Positions 28,364-37,700 of a stretch of DNA of 64,000 bases are shown piece by piece. The translations under genes were made by a program, and so were the position numbers. Numbering within the stretch: the first letter of the stretch is position 1; each line of letters begins with the position of its first letter. This DNA is from Paramoeba atlantica. Taxonomy: Eukaryota > Discosea. The notes under the pieces were generated by a model. That model searched no databases. It was given only the letters and a program-made list of their open reading frames with translations, and was not told the DNA's origin. The DNA lies in NCBI GenBank assembly GCA_977017575.1, contig CDRNVI010000010.1, positions 62,001 to 126,000 of the forward strand, given 5' to 3'.

Positions 28364-28560
28364 AAACAAAATTACGGATAATTAGGAAAATCGTCGGCGA
28401 AATAGGGTAAATGTGTGAGGTTCATTTTAAATACCACCCCTTCGACCTACTTCAACACCAGCCTATTCTAAAAATTTATCATTGCAACTCATTCCAATAC
28501 AACATCCTCCCCACCGTACCCATCCTCCCCTACTTTCATCTCACCTCCTTCACCCCATTT

Positions 28561-29757
28561 TCAATTATAAAACTCATGCTCCTGGTCGCGTTTCTTCGCA
28601 TGCATCTCATACCCTTTCTCCATATCACTTTGCCGCACCCTGTGCCTGTTGTGTCGAACCGCCTGCATGCCGGCCTCCTGACACACCGCCGCAATCTCCG
28701 CACAACTCACCTTCTCGGGACGTGTCACAAAGTCCTCCAAGTCCACACTCTCCTCGAGCGTCATTTTCGACGTCACCACTTGATACACCAACCGGCGCTG
28801 CCGCCGGTCCGGCAACGGAAACTCAATCTTACGATCCAGCCGTCCGGGACGCAGCAACGCGGGGTCTAACGTATCCCACCGATTCGTCGCCATAATCACC
28901 TTCACGTTCTCCGAGGTGTCAAACCCATCCATCTGGTTCAGCAGCTCAATCAAAATCCGCTGCACCTCCCGATCCGCCCCCGTCTGCGCATCAAACCGCT
29001 TCGTCGCAATCGCATCCACCTCATCAATAAAAATAATACTCGGCGCATTCTCCCTCGCTAACCGAAACACATCCCGCACCATCCTCGGTCCCTCCCCGAG
29101 GTACTTCTGCACAAACTCCGACCCCACCACCCTCACAAACGCCGCCTCCGTGTGGTGCGCCACCGCCTTCGCCAGCATCGTCTTCCCCGTCCCCGGGGGA
29201 CCATACAGCAACACCCCCCGCGGGGGGTCGATCCCCACCGTGCGGTACAGCTCCCCCTGGGTCAGCGGCAGCTCCACCGCCTCCCGGATCTCCTGTTTCT
29301 GCACCTCCAGCCCCCCGACATCGCGGTACCCCACCGTGGGGCGCCCCGCGGCCCCCAGCACCGTCACGTGCCGGTCCGTCTCACTCGGCAGCACAGTGAC
29401 GAGAGCGCTGCTGGAGCGGTGGAGCCCCACGCTGGTGTTGGGCCTCAGCTGCTCAGCGTCTAAGGTACTGAGCACGCGGACGAAGAGACTGGAGCCGCTG
29501 CTGCTGCTGACGACCGCGTGGGCGGGGTCGACCACCTCGAGCAGCTGGCCAATCACGAGGGGGGTGGACTGGAGGCGGGAGAGCTCGGTGGTGGCGGACT
29601 GGGCGTGGTGGCGGAGCTGGGCGATCTCGAGCGTGAGGAGGGCGGTGCGGAGGGCGAGCTCGGAGAGGGCGGTGTGGAGGGCGGCGTGACGGGAGAGGAG
29701 GGAGGGGGGAGGGGGGTCATGGAGGGAGGTCATGGGGGGAGGGGGGAGGGAGGTCAT
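28561..29757 (-). CDS. RPT3: 26S proteasome regulatory ATPase RPT3
   Basis: The 398-residue AAA ATPase begins with a proline-rich head and a heptad helix (about residues 25-65), then the OB fold. Walker A is [20 protein letters not shown] and Walker B is [10 protein letters not shown]. The second region contains [16 protein letters not shown] and [19 protein letters not shown]. The C-terminus DQEHEFYN carries the HbYX-like tail, matching RPT3/PSMC4 (human ends EHEFYK). It unfolds substrates for the 20S core. Three in-frame ATGs occur near the start; the first, at 29757, is used here, but the second is 8 codons in and equally possible. Like SUCLG1 it is GC-rich with an internal skew flip. Confidence 0.95.
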   Translation of the reverse strand: MTSLPPPPMTSLHDPPPPSLLSRHAALHTALSELALRTALLTLEIAQLRHHAQSATTELSRLQSTPLVIGQLLEVVDPAHAVVSSSSGSSLFVRVLSTLDAEQLRPNTSVGLHRSSSALVTVLPSETDRHVTVLGAAGRPTVGYRDVGGLEVQKQEIREAVELPLTQGELYRTVGIDPPRGVLLYGPPGTGKTMLAKAVAHHTEAAFVRVVGSEFVQKYLGEGPRMVRDVFRLARENAPSIIFIDEVDAIATKRFDAQTGADREVQRILIELLNQMDGFDTSENVKVIMATNRWDTLDPALLRPGRLDRKIEFPLPDRRQRRLVYQVVTSKMTLEESVDLEDFVTRPEKVSCAEIAAVCQEAGMQAVRHNRHRVRQSDMEKGYEMHAKKRDQEHEFYN

Positions 29758-30001
29758 GGGGGGATGCCGGGAATGAAAGGGGAAAGGAGGGAATAAAGAT
29801 TTCTAAGAGATTTGAGGGAGGGAAATGTTGTGTGGGTTTGAATAAGAAATTGGGGATAGGGTTGAAAAAGAGGGTGGAGATTATCGGGTTATTTTTGTTT
29901 TAAAAAATTAAGGGGAAAAAAGGGAAACCTTTGCTACTTACTGGGTTGGGTAAACAAAAAAGAGGATGGACTTAACACTTTGACGTCTTGCAAGACTTTT
30001 C
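29758..30001. other. Intergenic region, RPT3 leader
   Basis: The minus strand has ctctcaaatctcttAG followed by a pyrimidine-rich leader to the RPT3 ATG, a plausible acceptor. No gene is present. Confidence 0.35.
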
Positions 30002-30472
30002 TTACTTCAGGGGGATGAATCGTGAGGCATGGCTGGCACCCAGACCCGGTCGTCCGTGAGTCACAGGCTTGTACGTAATGCTGAACTCCCCAAGGTAGTG
30101 TCCAATCATCTCCCCACGGACTTCGATTCCGTTGAACAACTTGCCATTGTAAATACCGATAATATTCCCCAACATCTCAGGGACCACAATCATGTCGCGC
30201 AAATGGGTCTTCACGGGGCGAGGCTTCTCCCCAGCCGCCAAGTTCTTCTTGGCCTTCTTTAGCTTCGCAATCAGCTTCTTGGGCTTGTCGTTGAGCCCCC
30301 GGTAAAAGCGCCGGCGGGCTCGTGCGTGCAACATCTCAGCCAACTTCTCGTGCGGCACATCAAGCAAGCGGTCCACATCCATACCTCGGAAGGTGAGCTT
30401 GCGGAACTTTCGGGCTTTCTTTAACTCCTCATAGCGTTGTCGCTCCTTCTCACGTTGAGTTGTGTCCTCCAT
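30002..30472 (-). CDS. RPS15: Cytosolic ribosomal protein uS19 (S15)
   Basis: The 156-residue protein has the eukaryotic extension ([20 protein letters not shown]) and the uS19 core ([40 protein letters not shown]). It ends [19 protein letters not shown], the near-invariant tail that reaches the decoding centre. The length is normal (human 145). The ATG at 30472 is preceded on the minus strand by ctag|attattctactatttttcttgaatcg. No anomalies. Confidence 0.97.
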   Translation of the reverse strand: MEDTTQREKERQRYEELKKARKFRKLTFRGMDVDRLLDVPHEKLAEMLHARARRRFYRGLNDKPKKLIAKLKKAKKNLAAGEKPRPVKTHLRDMIVVPEMLGNIIGIYNGKLFNGIEVRGEMIGHYLGEFSITYKPVTHGRPGLGASHASRFIPLK

Positions 30473-30913
30473 GGAAACGATTCAAGAAAAATAGTAGAAT
30501 AATCTAGTCTCTTTATAAAGAGAGAATGTTTTGTGAAAGGATAAAATTTGAGACAACGGATAAACCCTAAGCTCGAAAAGTCGTGTTCGAATAGGATAAA
30601 ATCTCCCCTCTTTAAAATATACAGTATAACGTGTGTCGCAAAAAAAGGTGGTTCTTGTTTCACATTTCCCAAACCTTTAAAAACAGCTATTTACAACATC
30701 GACGTGTAATCTCCTGGTAAGCAGGAGTTGCATTATATTGCCGCCGACTTGGCGTTTTCTTATAGATCGCTTATTAAAGACTCACTGTGTCCATACAGTG
30801 TATAAAAGAATATCAAAGAGAATATCAAAGAGATTTGTGATTCTGTTGCTTAATAGATTTGAATAAAAAAAATTATGAACAATTTAATAACCTTTCTCAC
30901 CACCCGAGTTCAT
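30473..30913. other. Intergenic region with small hairpins
   Basis: No gene is supported. ctcctggtaagcaggag (about 30711-30727) and cactgtgtccatacagtg (about 30783-30800) are short inverted repeats. Tandem agaatatcaaag occurs near 30805-30830. Confidence 0.35.
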
Positions 30914-31237
30914 CTAGTAACTATATTCTTTGCCGACGTATCCACTCCAGCAAGTGTACTCCTTCAAGTTGCAGTCACGGTTGAGTCCATTGTTTCCCCA
31001 GCCGAAGAGAAAGCCACCCGAGGGAAACCGTCGGTGGATGACTCGTTGATGCGGGTTCTGAGGTCCTTTATATTGCAGTACGTGATGCGGTGTGGTAACT
31101 TTGTAAACGCAAAAACCTGTGAGAAGAAGAAATGCCACACTATTCACAAATATACCGTGTTTCAGGTCCGCAATAGCTGCGGGGGAAACAATAGGATCCC
31201 CTGGAAGTGGTATTCGCCCCGTGCGACAGGAGGCCAT
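30914..31237 (-). CDS. Small single-pass membrane protein, possibly inner mitochondrial
   Basis: From the ATG at 31237 the protein has 107 residues. The N-terminal 30 residues (MASCRTGRIPLPGDPIVSPA) precede one hydrophobic helix (HGIFVNSVAFLLLTGFCVYK, about residues 30-50). A basic, aromatic soluble tail follows (VIHRRFPSGGFLFGWGNN). This layout, short matrix arm then helix then intermembrane-space tail, is common in accessory subunits of oxidases and ATP synthase. I cannot name a family. The strand and spacing fit the cluster, and an overlapping plus-strand ORF of similar length is rejected. Confidence 0.5.
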   Translation of the reverse strand: MASCRTGRIPLPGDPIVSPAAIADLKHGIFVNSVAFLLLTGFCVYKVTTPHHVLQYKGPQNPHQRVIHRRFPSGGFLFGWGNNGLNRDCNLKEYTCWSGYVGKEYSY

Positions 31238-31340
31238 GCGTATGGAGTTTTGTACCAAAAACGATTCTTTTTACTTAGCTAAAATTTGTATAGATTACAG
31301 TGTTATATTTAATTACGCTTTTAAGGTTATTTTTGGCTCA

Positions 31341-31577
31341 AATTAATCTTAATTAAATTAACCGTAATATAATCCACTCGTAAATTAATAACTTTTGAAC
31401 ACACTTTTTGAGTAACTTTTAGGCGCCCAAGCCACTGGATTCGTCTGTGATCATTTTATAAAGGCATGTGCTTCATATGAAAGTGAGGTCGATGGTGATA
31501 GACATGAAAAAAAGTATTATTTTTCGGGGCTAAAAATAATCTTAATTAAAAATAACCGTAATATAATCCACTCGTAT
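31341..31577. repeat. Two direct copies of a ~43-bp AT-rich repeat
   Basis: The sequence aatcttaattaa-n4-aaccgtaatataatccactcgta occurs at about 31344-31383 and again at about 31537-31577. The copies are separated by unrelated sequence. They lie just outside the DDE/Ulp1 transposon. Confidence 0.5.
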
Positions 31578-31958
31578 TTGAATACTTCACTGTACTTATT
31601 TACTTTATATAAATTTGTAAACAATTTGTAAGCAAGAGGAATAATTTCTTTTTAAAATTAATACTGTCCCCCCCCCGTTTAAGCGCACCGGTTCAGCCCC
31701 CCCCGTTTAAGCGCACATTTTGGAAACGAGATTTCCCGTATTTTTCAGTCAAAGCACAGACATCGGCGCCGCTTCGCGGCGACGAATTGTTTTTGTGTCC
31801 TCCGCGTTTTTTGATAGTTTTTGACTATTTTCTTGTGCGCTGATTAACTTATTATGTATTTTACCTTTTATCGAAGCTTGTATCATAATCTTGATTATTT
31901 TTATCTCTACTTATCTTTACAATTTCTAGAATCCATTTCTCTGTTTCTTCTTTGAACA

Positions 31959-32588
31959 ATGCCCACCCTTGATTCATGGATAACCTTCCGGCGTCCCTTG
32001 CCGAGGGTTGGTGAAGTCGTTCTTCGAAGACAAATCGCATCCAACGTAGCACAACCCTCGCCTCCAAGCGAAATCGCTGATTCGCCTGCGAAGAAAACTA
32101 TGCCCAACGATTGTGAAATGCACACCATCACAATGCAAGATCGCTTGGAGATTTGTCGCTCCCCTCTAAGCGTAAATCAGCTATGCTGCAAATACGGTAC
32201 AACAAGATGGACGATTATGAGAACAAAAAGCAAAGGTGAGGCTCACTACCAGGCTCACGTAAATCGGGGGGGACGGGATAGAAAGCGGGAACGTGGTTTT
32301 AACAGCGAGCGTCAGTTGGCCATGGAAAAGGTTAATGACAAAATGGTAGAGGCCGTGGACGGGAATTTTGCTGTCACGAAGCAGTTTGTTATCGAGCTTA
32401 TGGAGCAGCACGGCGCTCTTAACGCATCCTTATCGGAAAAAGCGAAGGATGAAACCTACAAACATTTCAAATATGTTTTCGGTTGGACGAATAGGAAATT
32501 CGGATCACCAATGCCTTTCTCCCGCCAATATAGAGGTGCGAATCCAGAAGTGGGCACGCCAATTGTTTATCCAAAATGGTATACGTAA
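31959..32588 (+). pseudogene. Transposase N-terminal part (frame 1) of the DDE/Ulp1 element
   Basis: The 209-codon ORF contains a helix-turn-helix-like stretch (TMQDRLEICRSPLSVNQLCC, then GTTRWTIMRTKSK) and a charged linker. From about 32500 it departs from the catalytic frame; the sequence resumes in another frame at NIEVRIQKWARQLFI. Either a +1 shift or intron removal would be needed to join them, or this copy is mutated. Confidence 0.55.
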
Positions 32589-33735
32589 ATACAGGTACGT
32601 GTTTTTTGGGGACGAAACATCTTTTCCTGTAGATGGGCAAATATGGAACAGGTCCCTTGCACCGATCGGCGTACAAAACGTTTCTGTTTCAGCAGCGAAT
32701 TCAAAAGAAACAGTGACAGTATTCCTTGCAGGGATTTATGAAGTGAGCCTTGACCAAGCCTATCCTCTTCCACCCACTGTGATTTTTGAGAACCATGCGC
32801 AGTGTGAAGAGTCGTCCCGAATTCTAAAAGAAGCTCGGTGCTACTCTGTGGAAATGAACTACGCGATATATGGACAGGTTTCCAGTAGTGGTTGGATGAA
32901 TCTTAAATTATTTGAAAAGATATTGAAAGAATATATTGAAAGCACCAGTGACGAACACCCCCCGATTGCCATTCTCGTAGATAGCTGCACGGCGCACCAG
33001 ACGGATGCTTTACCCATAAACTGTGATCTGCACCGCATCCCAGGTGGTTGCACGCCTTTTATTCAAGTTCACGACCGTTCAATTATTTGTCTGGTCAAGA
33101 GAACGTATGAAAAAATGATAAAAAATTGGTGTCTCTCTCAAAAAACGCACGAACCGTTAAACAGAAAACAAATTCTTGAATTCATTAAGTTGGCACACGA
33201 CAAAACCTGGACTACTTGCTCAGCAACGATATTAAATACCATTAGGAAGTACGTACGCGATCCACTGCTTCTTTATCCATGGGAGTGGAAGGAAAACGAG
33301 AAGGAAATGCAAAGTTCCAAGAACGCGGCAAAAAAGCGACAAAGAGAAGCTAGAGACATGGCTGTTCACGCGGATGAACATGCGGAAGAATCTGTCCCGG
33401 AAATGAAAACATGTGATTACGTGCCTCGTTCTTCCGTTCCCTGTAGGATACCTATTTCTCCTGCCCTTAGCCTTCGACTCGTTCTAGCAGCGCGCCGCAA
33501 CGCCCCTTTATTTCAACCTGCCGCCACCGGTGTTGGTGAGTACATGAAGCCGCATGTTGTGTGTTTATCTCATGAGGAAGGAGATTCTTCTGGTGCGGAA
33601 GAAGTGCAGAAAACATCTTATAAGTGGAAGACTTTGCGTCGACGAGGTGCCTTGATTCCTTCAGAGTGTGTGGACTTCATGTGCCAGCAAATTTTCGATG
33701 CCTTTATGATGCGCCACCCCGACTCAAAAACATGA
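32500..33735 (+). CDS. DDE_1-type transposase catalytic part
   Basis: The frame is open from 32368. Family-like sequence begins near 32530 (IEVRIQKWARQLFIQNG). Catalytic residues are D1 in YVFFGDETSFPVDG, D2 in IAILVDSCTAHQTD, and the third Asp in CTPFIQVHDRSIICLVKR. The spacing and G-C-T-P/S-x-I-Q context match pogo/Tigger DDE_1 enzymes, here ending in Asp. After the core comes a 150-residue linker with a basic patch (NAAKKRQREARD). The frame ends at 33735, overlapping the protease frame. It is full-length in its core but separated by frame from its N-terminal helix-turn-helix. Confidence 0.7.
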   Translation, partial: SDHQCLSPANIEVRIQKWARQLFIQNGIRKYRYVFFGDETSFPVDGQIWNRSLAPIGVQNVSVSAANSKETVTVFLAGIYEVSLDQAYPLPPTVIFENHAQCEESSRILKEARCYSVEMNYAIYGQVSSSGWMNLKLFEKILKEYIESTSDEHPPIAILVDSCTAHQTDALPINCDLHRIPGGCTPFIQVHDRSIICLVKRTYEKMIKNWCLSQKTHEPLNRKQILEFIKLAHDKTWTTCSATILNTIRKYVRDPLLLYPWEWKENEKEMQSSKNAAKKRQREARDMAVHADEHAEESVPEMKTCDYVPRSSVPCRIPISPALSLRLVLAARRNAPLFQPAATGVGEYMKPHVVCLSHEEGDSSGAEEVQKTSYKWKTLRRRGALIPSECVDFMCQQIFDAFMMRHPDSKT

Positions 33736-34136
33736 CTCAAAAATATGGGCAACACAAAAAATGGTTCAAATGGATGTTATCCCTGGACATATCGGAGCAC
33801 AACACGCAAGTCTATGTTTGCCTGTACTATCAATGTCACTTTGTGTTAGTTCACATACAAGGTCACTTCTTTTTCGTCTACGACAGCCTCAGGGGATACG
33901 CTCCGTTTGCAGCAAAAGCAAATTTGGAAAACTTAAAAAAATGTGTTTTGCAATACTTGAAGCCGGCGAACATCAACTCTTATAGCATTCAGTATATGGA
34001 ATGCCAACAACAAATTCAGGGGGAGAATGACTGCGCATTTCATGTGGCGAACAACCTTTATCGAGTTTTGTTTCACGAGCAAAAGGATATTATTTCGCGT
34101 GCTGAGTTGAGCATAAATTGGAAACCAAATGTCTAA
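33624..34136 (+). CDS. Ulp1-like (C48) cysteine protease domain
   Basis: The frame, -1 relative to the transposase and overlapping it by 112 bases, encodes WFKWMLSLDISEHNTQVYV, then CHFVLVHIQGHFFFVYDSLR and QQQIQGENDCAFHVANNLY. These align with the Ulp1/SENP catalytic set: His in the HW-like position (CHF), Asp in YDSL, the oxyanion Gln in QIQ, and Cys in NDC. In cells such enzymes cut SUMO or related modifiers. Here it sits in a transposon whose host makes the SUMO E2 UBC9 6 kb away. It may be a C-terminal domain made by frameshifting or splicing, or the frame break may be damage. Confidence 0.75.
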   Translation: MEDFASTRCLDSFRVCGLHVPANFRCLYDAPPRLKNMTQKYGQHKKWFKWMLSLDISEHNTQVYVCLYYQCHFVLVHIQGHFFFVYDSLRGYAPFAAKANLENLKKCVLQYLKPANINSYSIQYMECQQQIQGENDCAFHVANNLYRVLFHEQKDIISRAELSINWKPNV

Positions 34137-34169
34137 GATTTTCTATTCTGCTATTTACCCTATAAATTA

Positions 34170-34215
34170 CCCTACTAACCATAACCATAACCATAATAAA
34201 TTACCCTACTAACCA
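34170..34215 (+). repeat. Short tandem ccataa / taccctactaacc repeats
   Basis: ttaccctactaaccataacc, then ataaccataataaattaccctactaacc, lies inside the DDE/Ulp1 element downstream of the protease. It resembles a decayed microsatellite and is not the TTAGGG telomere unit. Confidence 0.4.
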
Positions 34216-34798
34216 CAACCAGTAAGCTTTTTCCCCTACCAGTGAGCATTTATGACATTGTTTATTGACACTGTATATTGAAAATGGAAGAAGTATGTGA
34301 GGAACTATGGGCGAGATAAATATAGTTTTTTCTTCCCAACGGGAAAGCATGGTCGGGACCTCCACGTGGTCTTTCCTGGCTCTGTCATCCAGTTGATGAC
34401 ACTAACGCCGACCTCATACAGCAGGAGAATTGCATGATGACCATGAATGAGATCATTTAATGCGTAGAGACTTTCTCCCCCACTTCCTCCAACACCTACA
34501 GCTCAGGGAATACATTACACGAACGAGGAACTGCGCCGCGAAGCGGCGCAATTTTTTTTTGGGGGTGGCGGTGGTGATAATGCTTCAGACCCCCCCTTTA
34601 AGCGCACTTTTCACGAAAAGCGAGGTGCGCTTAAAGGAGGGGGGACAGTACTTCTTAAAATCGAGAAATAAGATACAAAGATAGATGTGACCCTACGCAA
34701 GGAAATCCTTATAGAAAGGACTAAAACGCTTAGTAGGAAAGCAAGTATTTTCGAAAACACATGTACAATACATGTATAATAGAAATAAAAGATATATC

Positions 34799-37700
34799 TC
34801 AAGAACATTCATCATTCCCATCAACAACTGAAAGTTTAAGAGCTGATGGCTTTGTCGGTGCATTACTCACGCATAGTAAGCTCTTTTTTGCCAACGTAGG
34901 AGGCATTACTGCACATACATATTGTAGGACTCGTCTAACTTGTCGTGCAAGGCGGTTCAGTGTGTCTGGTGGGATACGAGGATCCATATCCATACAGTAC
35001 TCCAATCCCAACTTAATTTTCTTAATGTTCCTGAATGTGTCAACATCCATCTTCACGACAATCCAGTCGTCCACGACGCATAGATTTAAGTCCTCTCGAT
35101 ATTTAAAATGTAAGGATGAGGCGCCGCATAGAACGAGTGGCCACAAACTTACCTCGGTGACGTCTCGTAGCTCCCCTACGCATCGTGTGCCATCGCGAAG
35201 CACCGCATTCTTTGCGACCTTCTCGCTGTACAACACGAATGTGGAAGTCTCTCCCTTAGTGGTCGCACATAGAGAGCCGTGCTTGAGACGCAGTGTGTCG
35301 CTCACTTTTGTACGGTAATGATTCTTAGCCCCTCCCATCGCAACATTCGGGAAAAGCATGGAACTGAGAAGAGCGTGAAAAGTCGTGCCGCTGACATTTT
35401 GGGAGTACTCGGAACAGTCCACGTAGGGTTCTTCTCCTTGTCCTATCAGGCGCCGTAGTTGTCCGCGCCTTTTCTGAATCGGAAAGGGGGCTTCGTGATT
35501 CTGACTATTGTCCGCACCATTTCTCGAATTCTCGCTGCTCGATTTCTCTACCAGAAGTGATTCGTCCACGTACCCAGAAATAACAAGCTCTTCCATAAGT
35601 TGTCTTTTGATTTGTGACATAATCTTCAGTGATGGCTCGTATAGACTGTTTTCAGAGAGGAATATCCTCCGCTTCTCCTTGTCCGCCCACTTCTCAGCAT
35701 AACCCCTGTAGGCGTTGAGTAGCACAAAGTGATCCGACTTCTCATTCTCTCCTAAAATATCACGAGCAATTCGAATGTCATCAACACCCTGGTCCTGAGA
35801 TGTCTTGAAAGGGTTCGTTTCGGAGGAAGCCACGAGCGTTAGAGCCACATCTAGACCTCGGAGAGCACACCCCATAAGCAACATTTTCGCATTGCTAGGG
35901 GTAGTAGGAAGTCGTGCTATATGTTTGCCAAGTCGCGTTATGTGACCTTCCGAATCAACGGCACCAATACTCATGAGTGAGTTCATGGCCTGTTCAATGG
36001 AATCCTTGTCTGGTGCATCCAGTGCAGTTCCCAATACACGAGCGGGTGCTCCGAGGCCCAGATGAAGGATTGACAAGCAAAGAGCCTGAAGAGGTAATCG
36101 GAGAATTTCAGGTGTTTGAAAATCATCCAGCTGAGAGTACTCTTGGGATGTATACAATCGGTAACAATACCCCTCTTTCGTTCGCCCTGCTCTCCCTTTG
36201 CGTTGTATGCAATTGGCTTTGCTGGCATATACAGTTGTAAGTGTACTAAGTTGCGACGCCCGTTGGCCATCGGTCTGCTTAACAAGTCTTTTCTCCTTCA
36301 CAGCCCCAGTATCAATAACACACACAACATCATCTATTGTGATGCCACTTTCAGCAATATTTGTTGCCAATATTACCTTCACTTTGTTTCGTGGAGCTGG
36401 TAAAAAACATTTCATCTGTTCTTGAGGATTGACAGAGCTATGCACGCAAATGATTTCAAAGTTAACCGCTTTTCCCGAGGCCTCTAACATGTCTTTTGCG
36501 TGTACTATTTCATGCCACCCCGGTAAAAACACGAGAATTGACCCTCCGGACTCAAATAGATGATGTGTTTTAGCACCCCTTTGAATCAGAAAAGATATGA
36601 AATTGTAATCCATGGAGCGCAATTTAAGCTTTCTATCTAAGTCTTTCTTTGGTTCCTGCCTAGTTATGGCGCTAGAAGTTTGCGTTTGAGAAGCTGAACG
36701 TAAGACGCGAAGAGTGGAAATATTTTTGGCTTGAGGCTCATCCATGGTCATTTGTGCTATTTCTTCTAAATGAAAAATTTGCACGGGATGCACCGCGTGA
36801 TCAACATTTATTACTGGAGCACCTTCAAAGTATTTTGAAAAGCGGTCACTTTGGAGTGTGGCGGACATGATGACGATCTTTAAATCTTTTCGAAAACGCG
36901 AAAGTCGACGGAGAACAAGTAGTAAAAAATCAGCATTCAAATCTCGTTCGTGCACCTCATCCAATATTACGTGAGAAATACCGTCAAGTACGGGGTTACG
37001 CTCAAAGATCCGCAAAAGTATTCCACTCGAGTAATACGTGATGTGTTTCCCTGGACGAGATTCGAATCTCACGCAATGCCCAACAGATTGACCGACTTCC
37101 TCCCCCCTTTCCTGGGCCACGCGCTGCGCAATTGATATAGCGCTAATTCGCCTCGGTTGAGTCACAACAATGTTAGTTTCCTCTTCTGTTCCCTGTCGAA
37201 AGGCTTCTTCTAGAATATATTGGGGCAATTGTGTTGATTTACCACTCCCAGTTGTTCCGCACAAAACAGTCACTTGATTGTCTTTTATAGTGTCTACAAT
37301 ATGTCTGTAGTATCGGAACATCGGAAGATGTTTCCGTTTTTTGATGATTTCTTCAGACACCCGTCGTTTCGAAACGATGGCTTTTGGCGCGTTGGAGGCA
37401 GTTGATCCTCTGGGGAGTTCGGGATCCGACATTTCAGGAAGCTGCTGAACCTCGTCTACAAGCTGACTTAAGGAATCAAGAAAAGTAGTATTTGTCATGT
37501 TCAAATGAAATACATGATCAGGGTCAAGCCTTGGAAACTGCTTAAAAAGCCCTACAAGACCGGCGAATTTCGGCAAGCCTTTCATATTAAGGCAGAGGGC
37601 TTCTTTGGCCATATCTTCAGCAACTACACGGTTTCCGTACTCACCAACGCCTTCGTAAACCGTCCCATCTTCTTCCACGGTCAAAGTAGCATGCGTGCTA

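Larger units (their letters stand above)
31662..34650. mobile_element. DNA transposon carrying DDE transposase and Ulp1-like protease
   Basis: The element runs from 31664 (CTGTCCCCCCCCCGTTTAAG) to 34648 (inverse), flanked by TA at 31662-31663 and 34649-34650. Each end carries two copies of a C-run followed by TTTAAGCGCAC, in direct order at the left and inverted at the right. GC hairpins cggcgccgcttcgcggc lie inside both ends. The length is about 2.98 kb, with all coding on the plus strand, against the host genes. A related right end lies at 43720-43782. The TA duplication and DDE_1 core place it with pogo/Tigger-like elements; the protease is an unusual passenger. Confidence 0.8.

Noticed and set aside
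28916-29689. 257-codon plus-strand ORF across RPT3
   Set aside because: It is antisense to a certain AAA ATPase gene; no domain of its own.
30875-31282. 135-codon plus-strand ORF opposite the small membrane protein
   Set aside because: The minus frame has a coherent membrane-protein layout and the host strand; the plus frame shows none.
34170-34215. Telomere-like repeat
   Set aside because: The words are ccataa and taccctactaacc, not TTAGGG, and lie inside a transposon.
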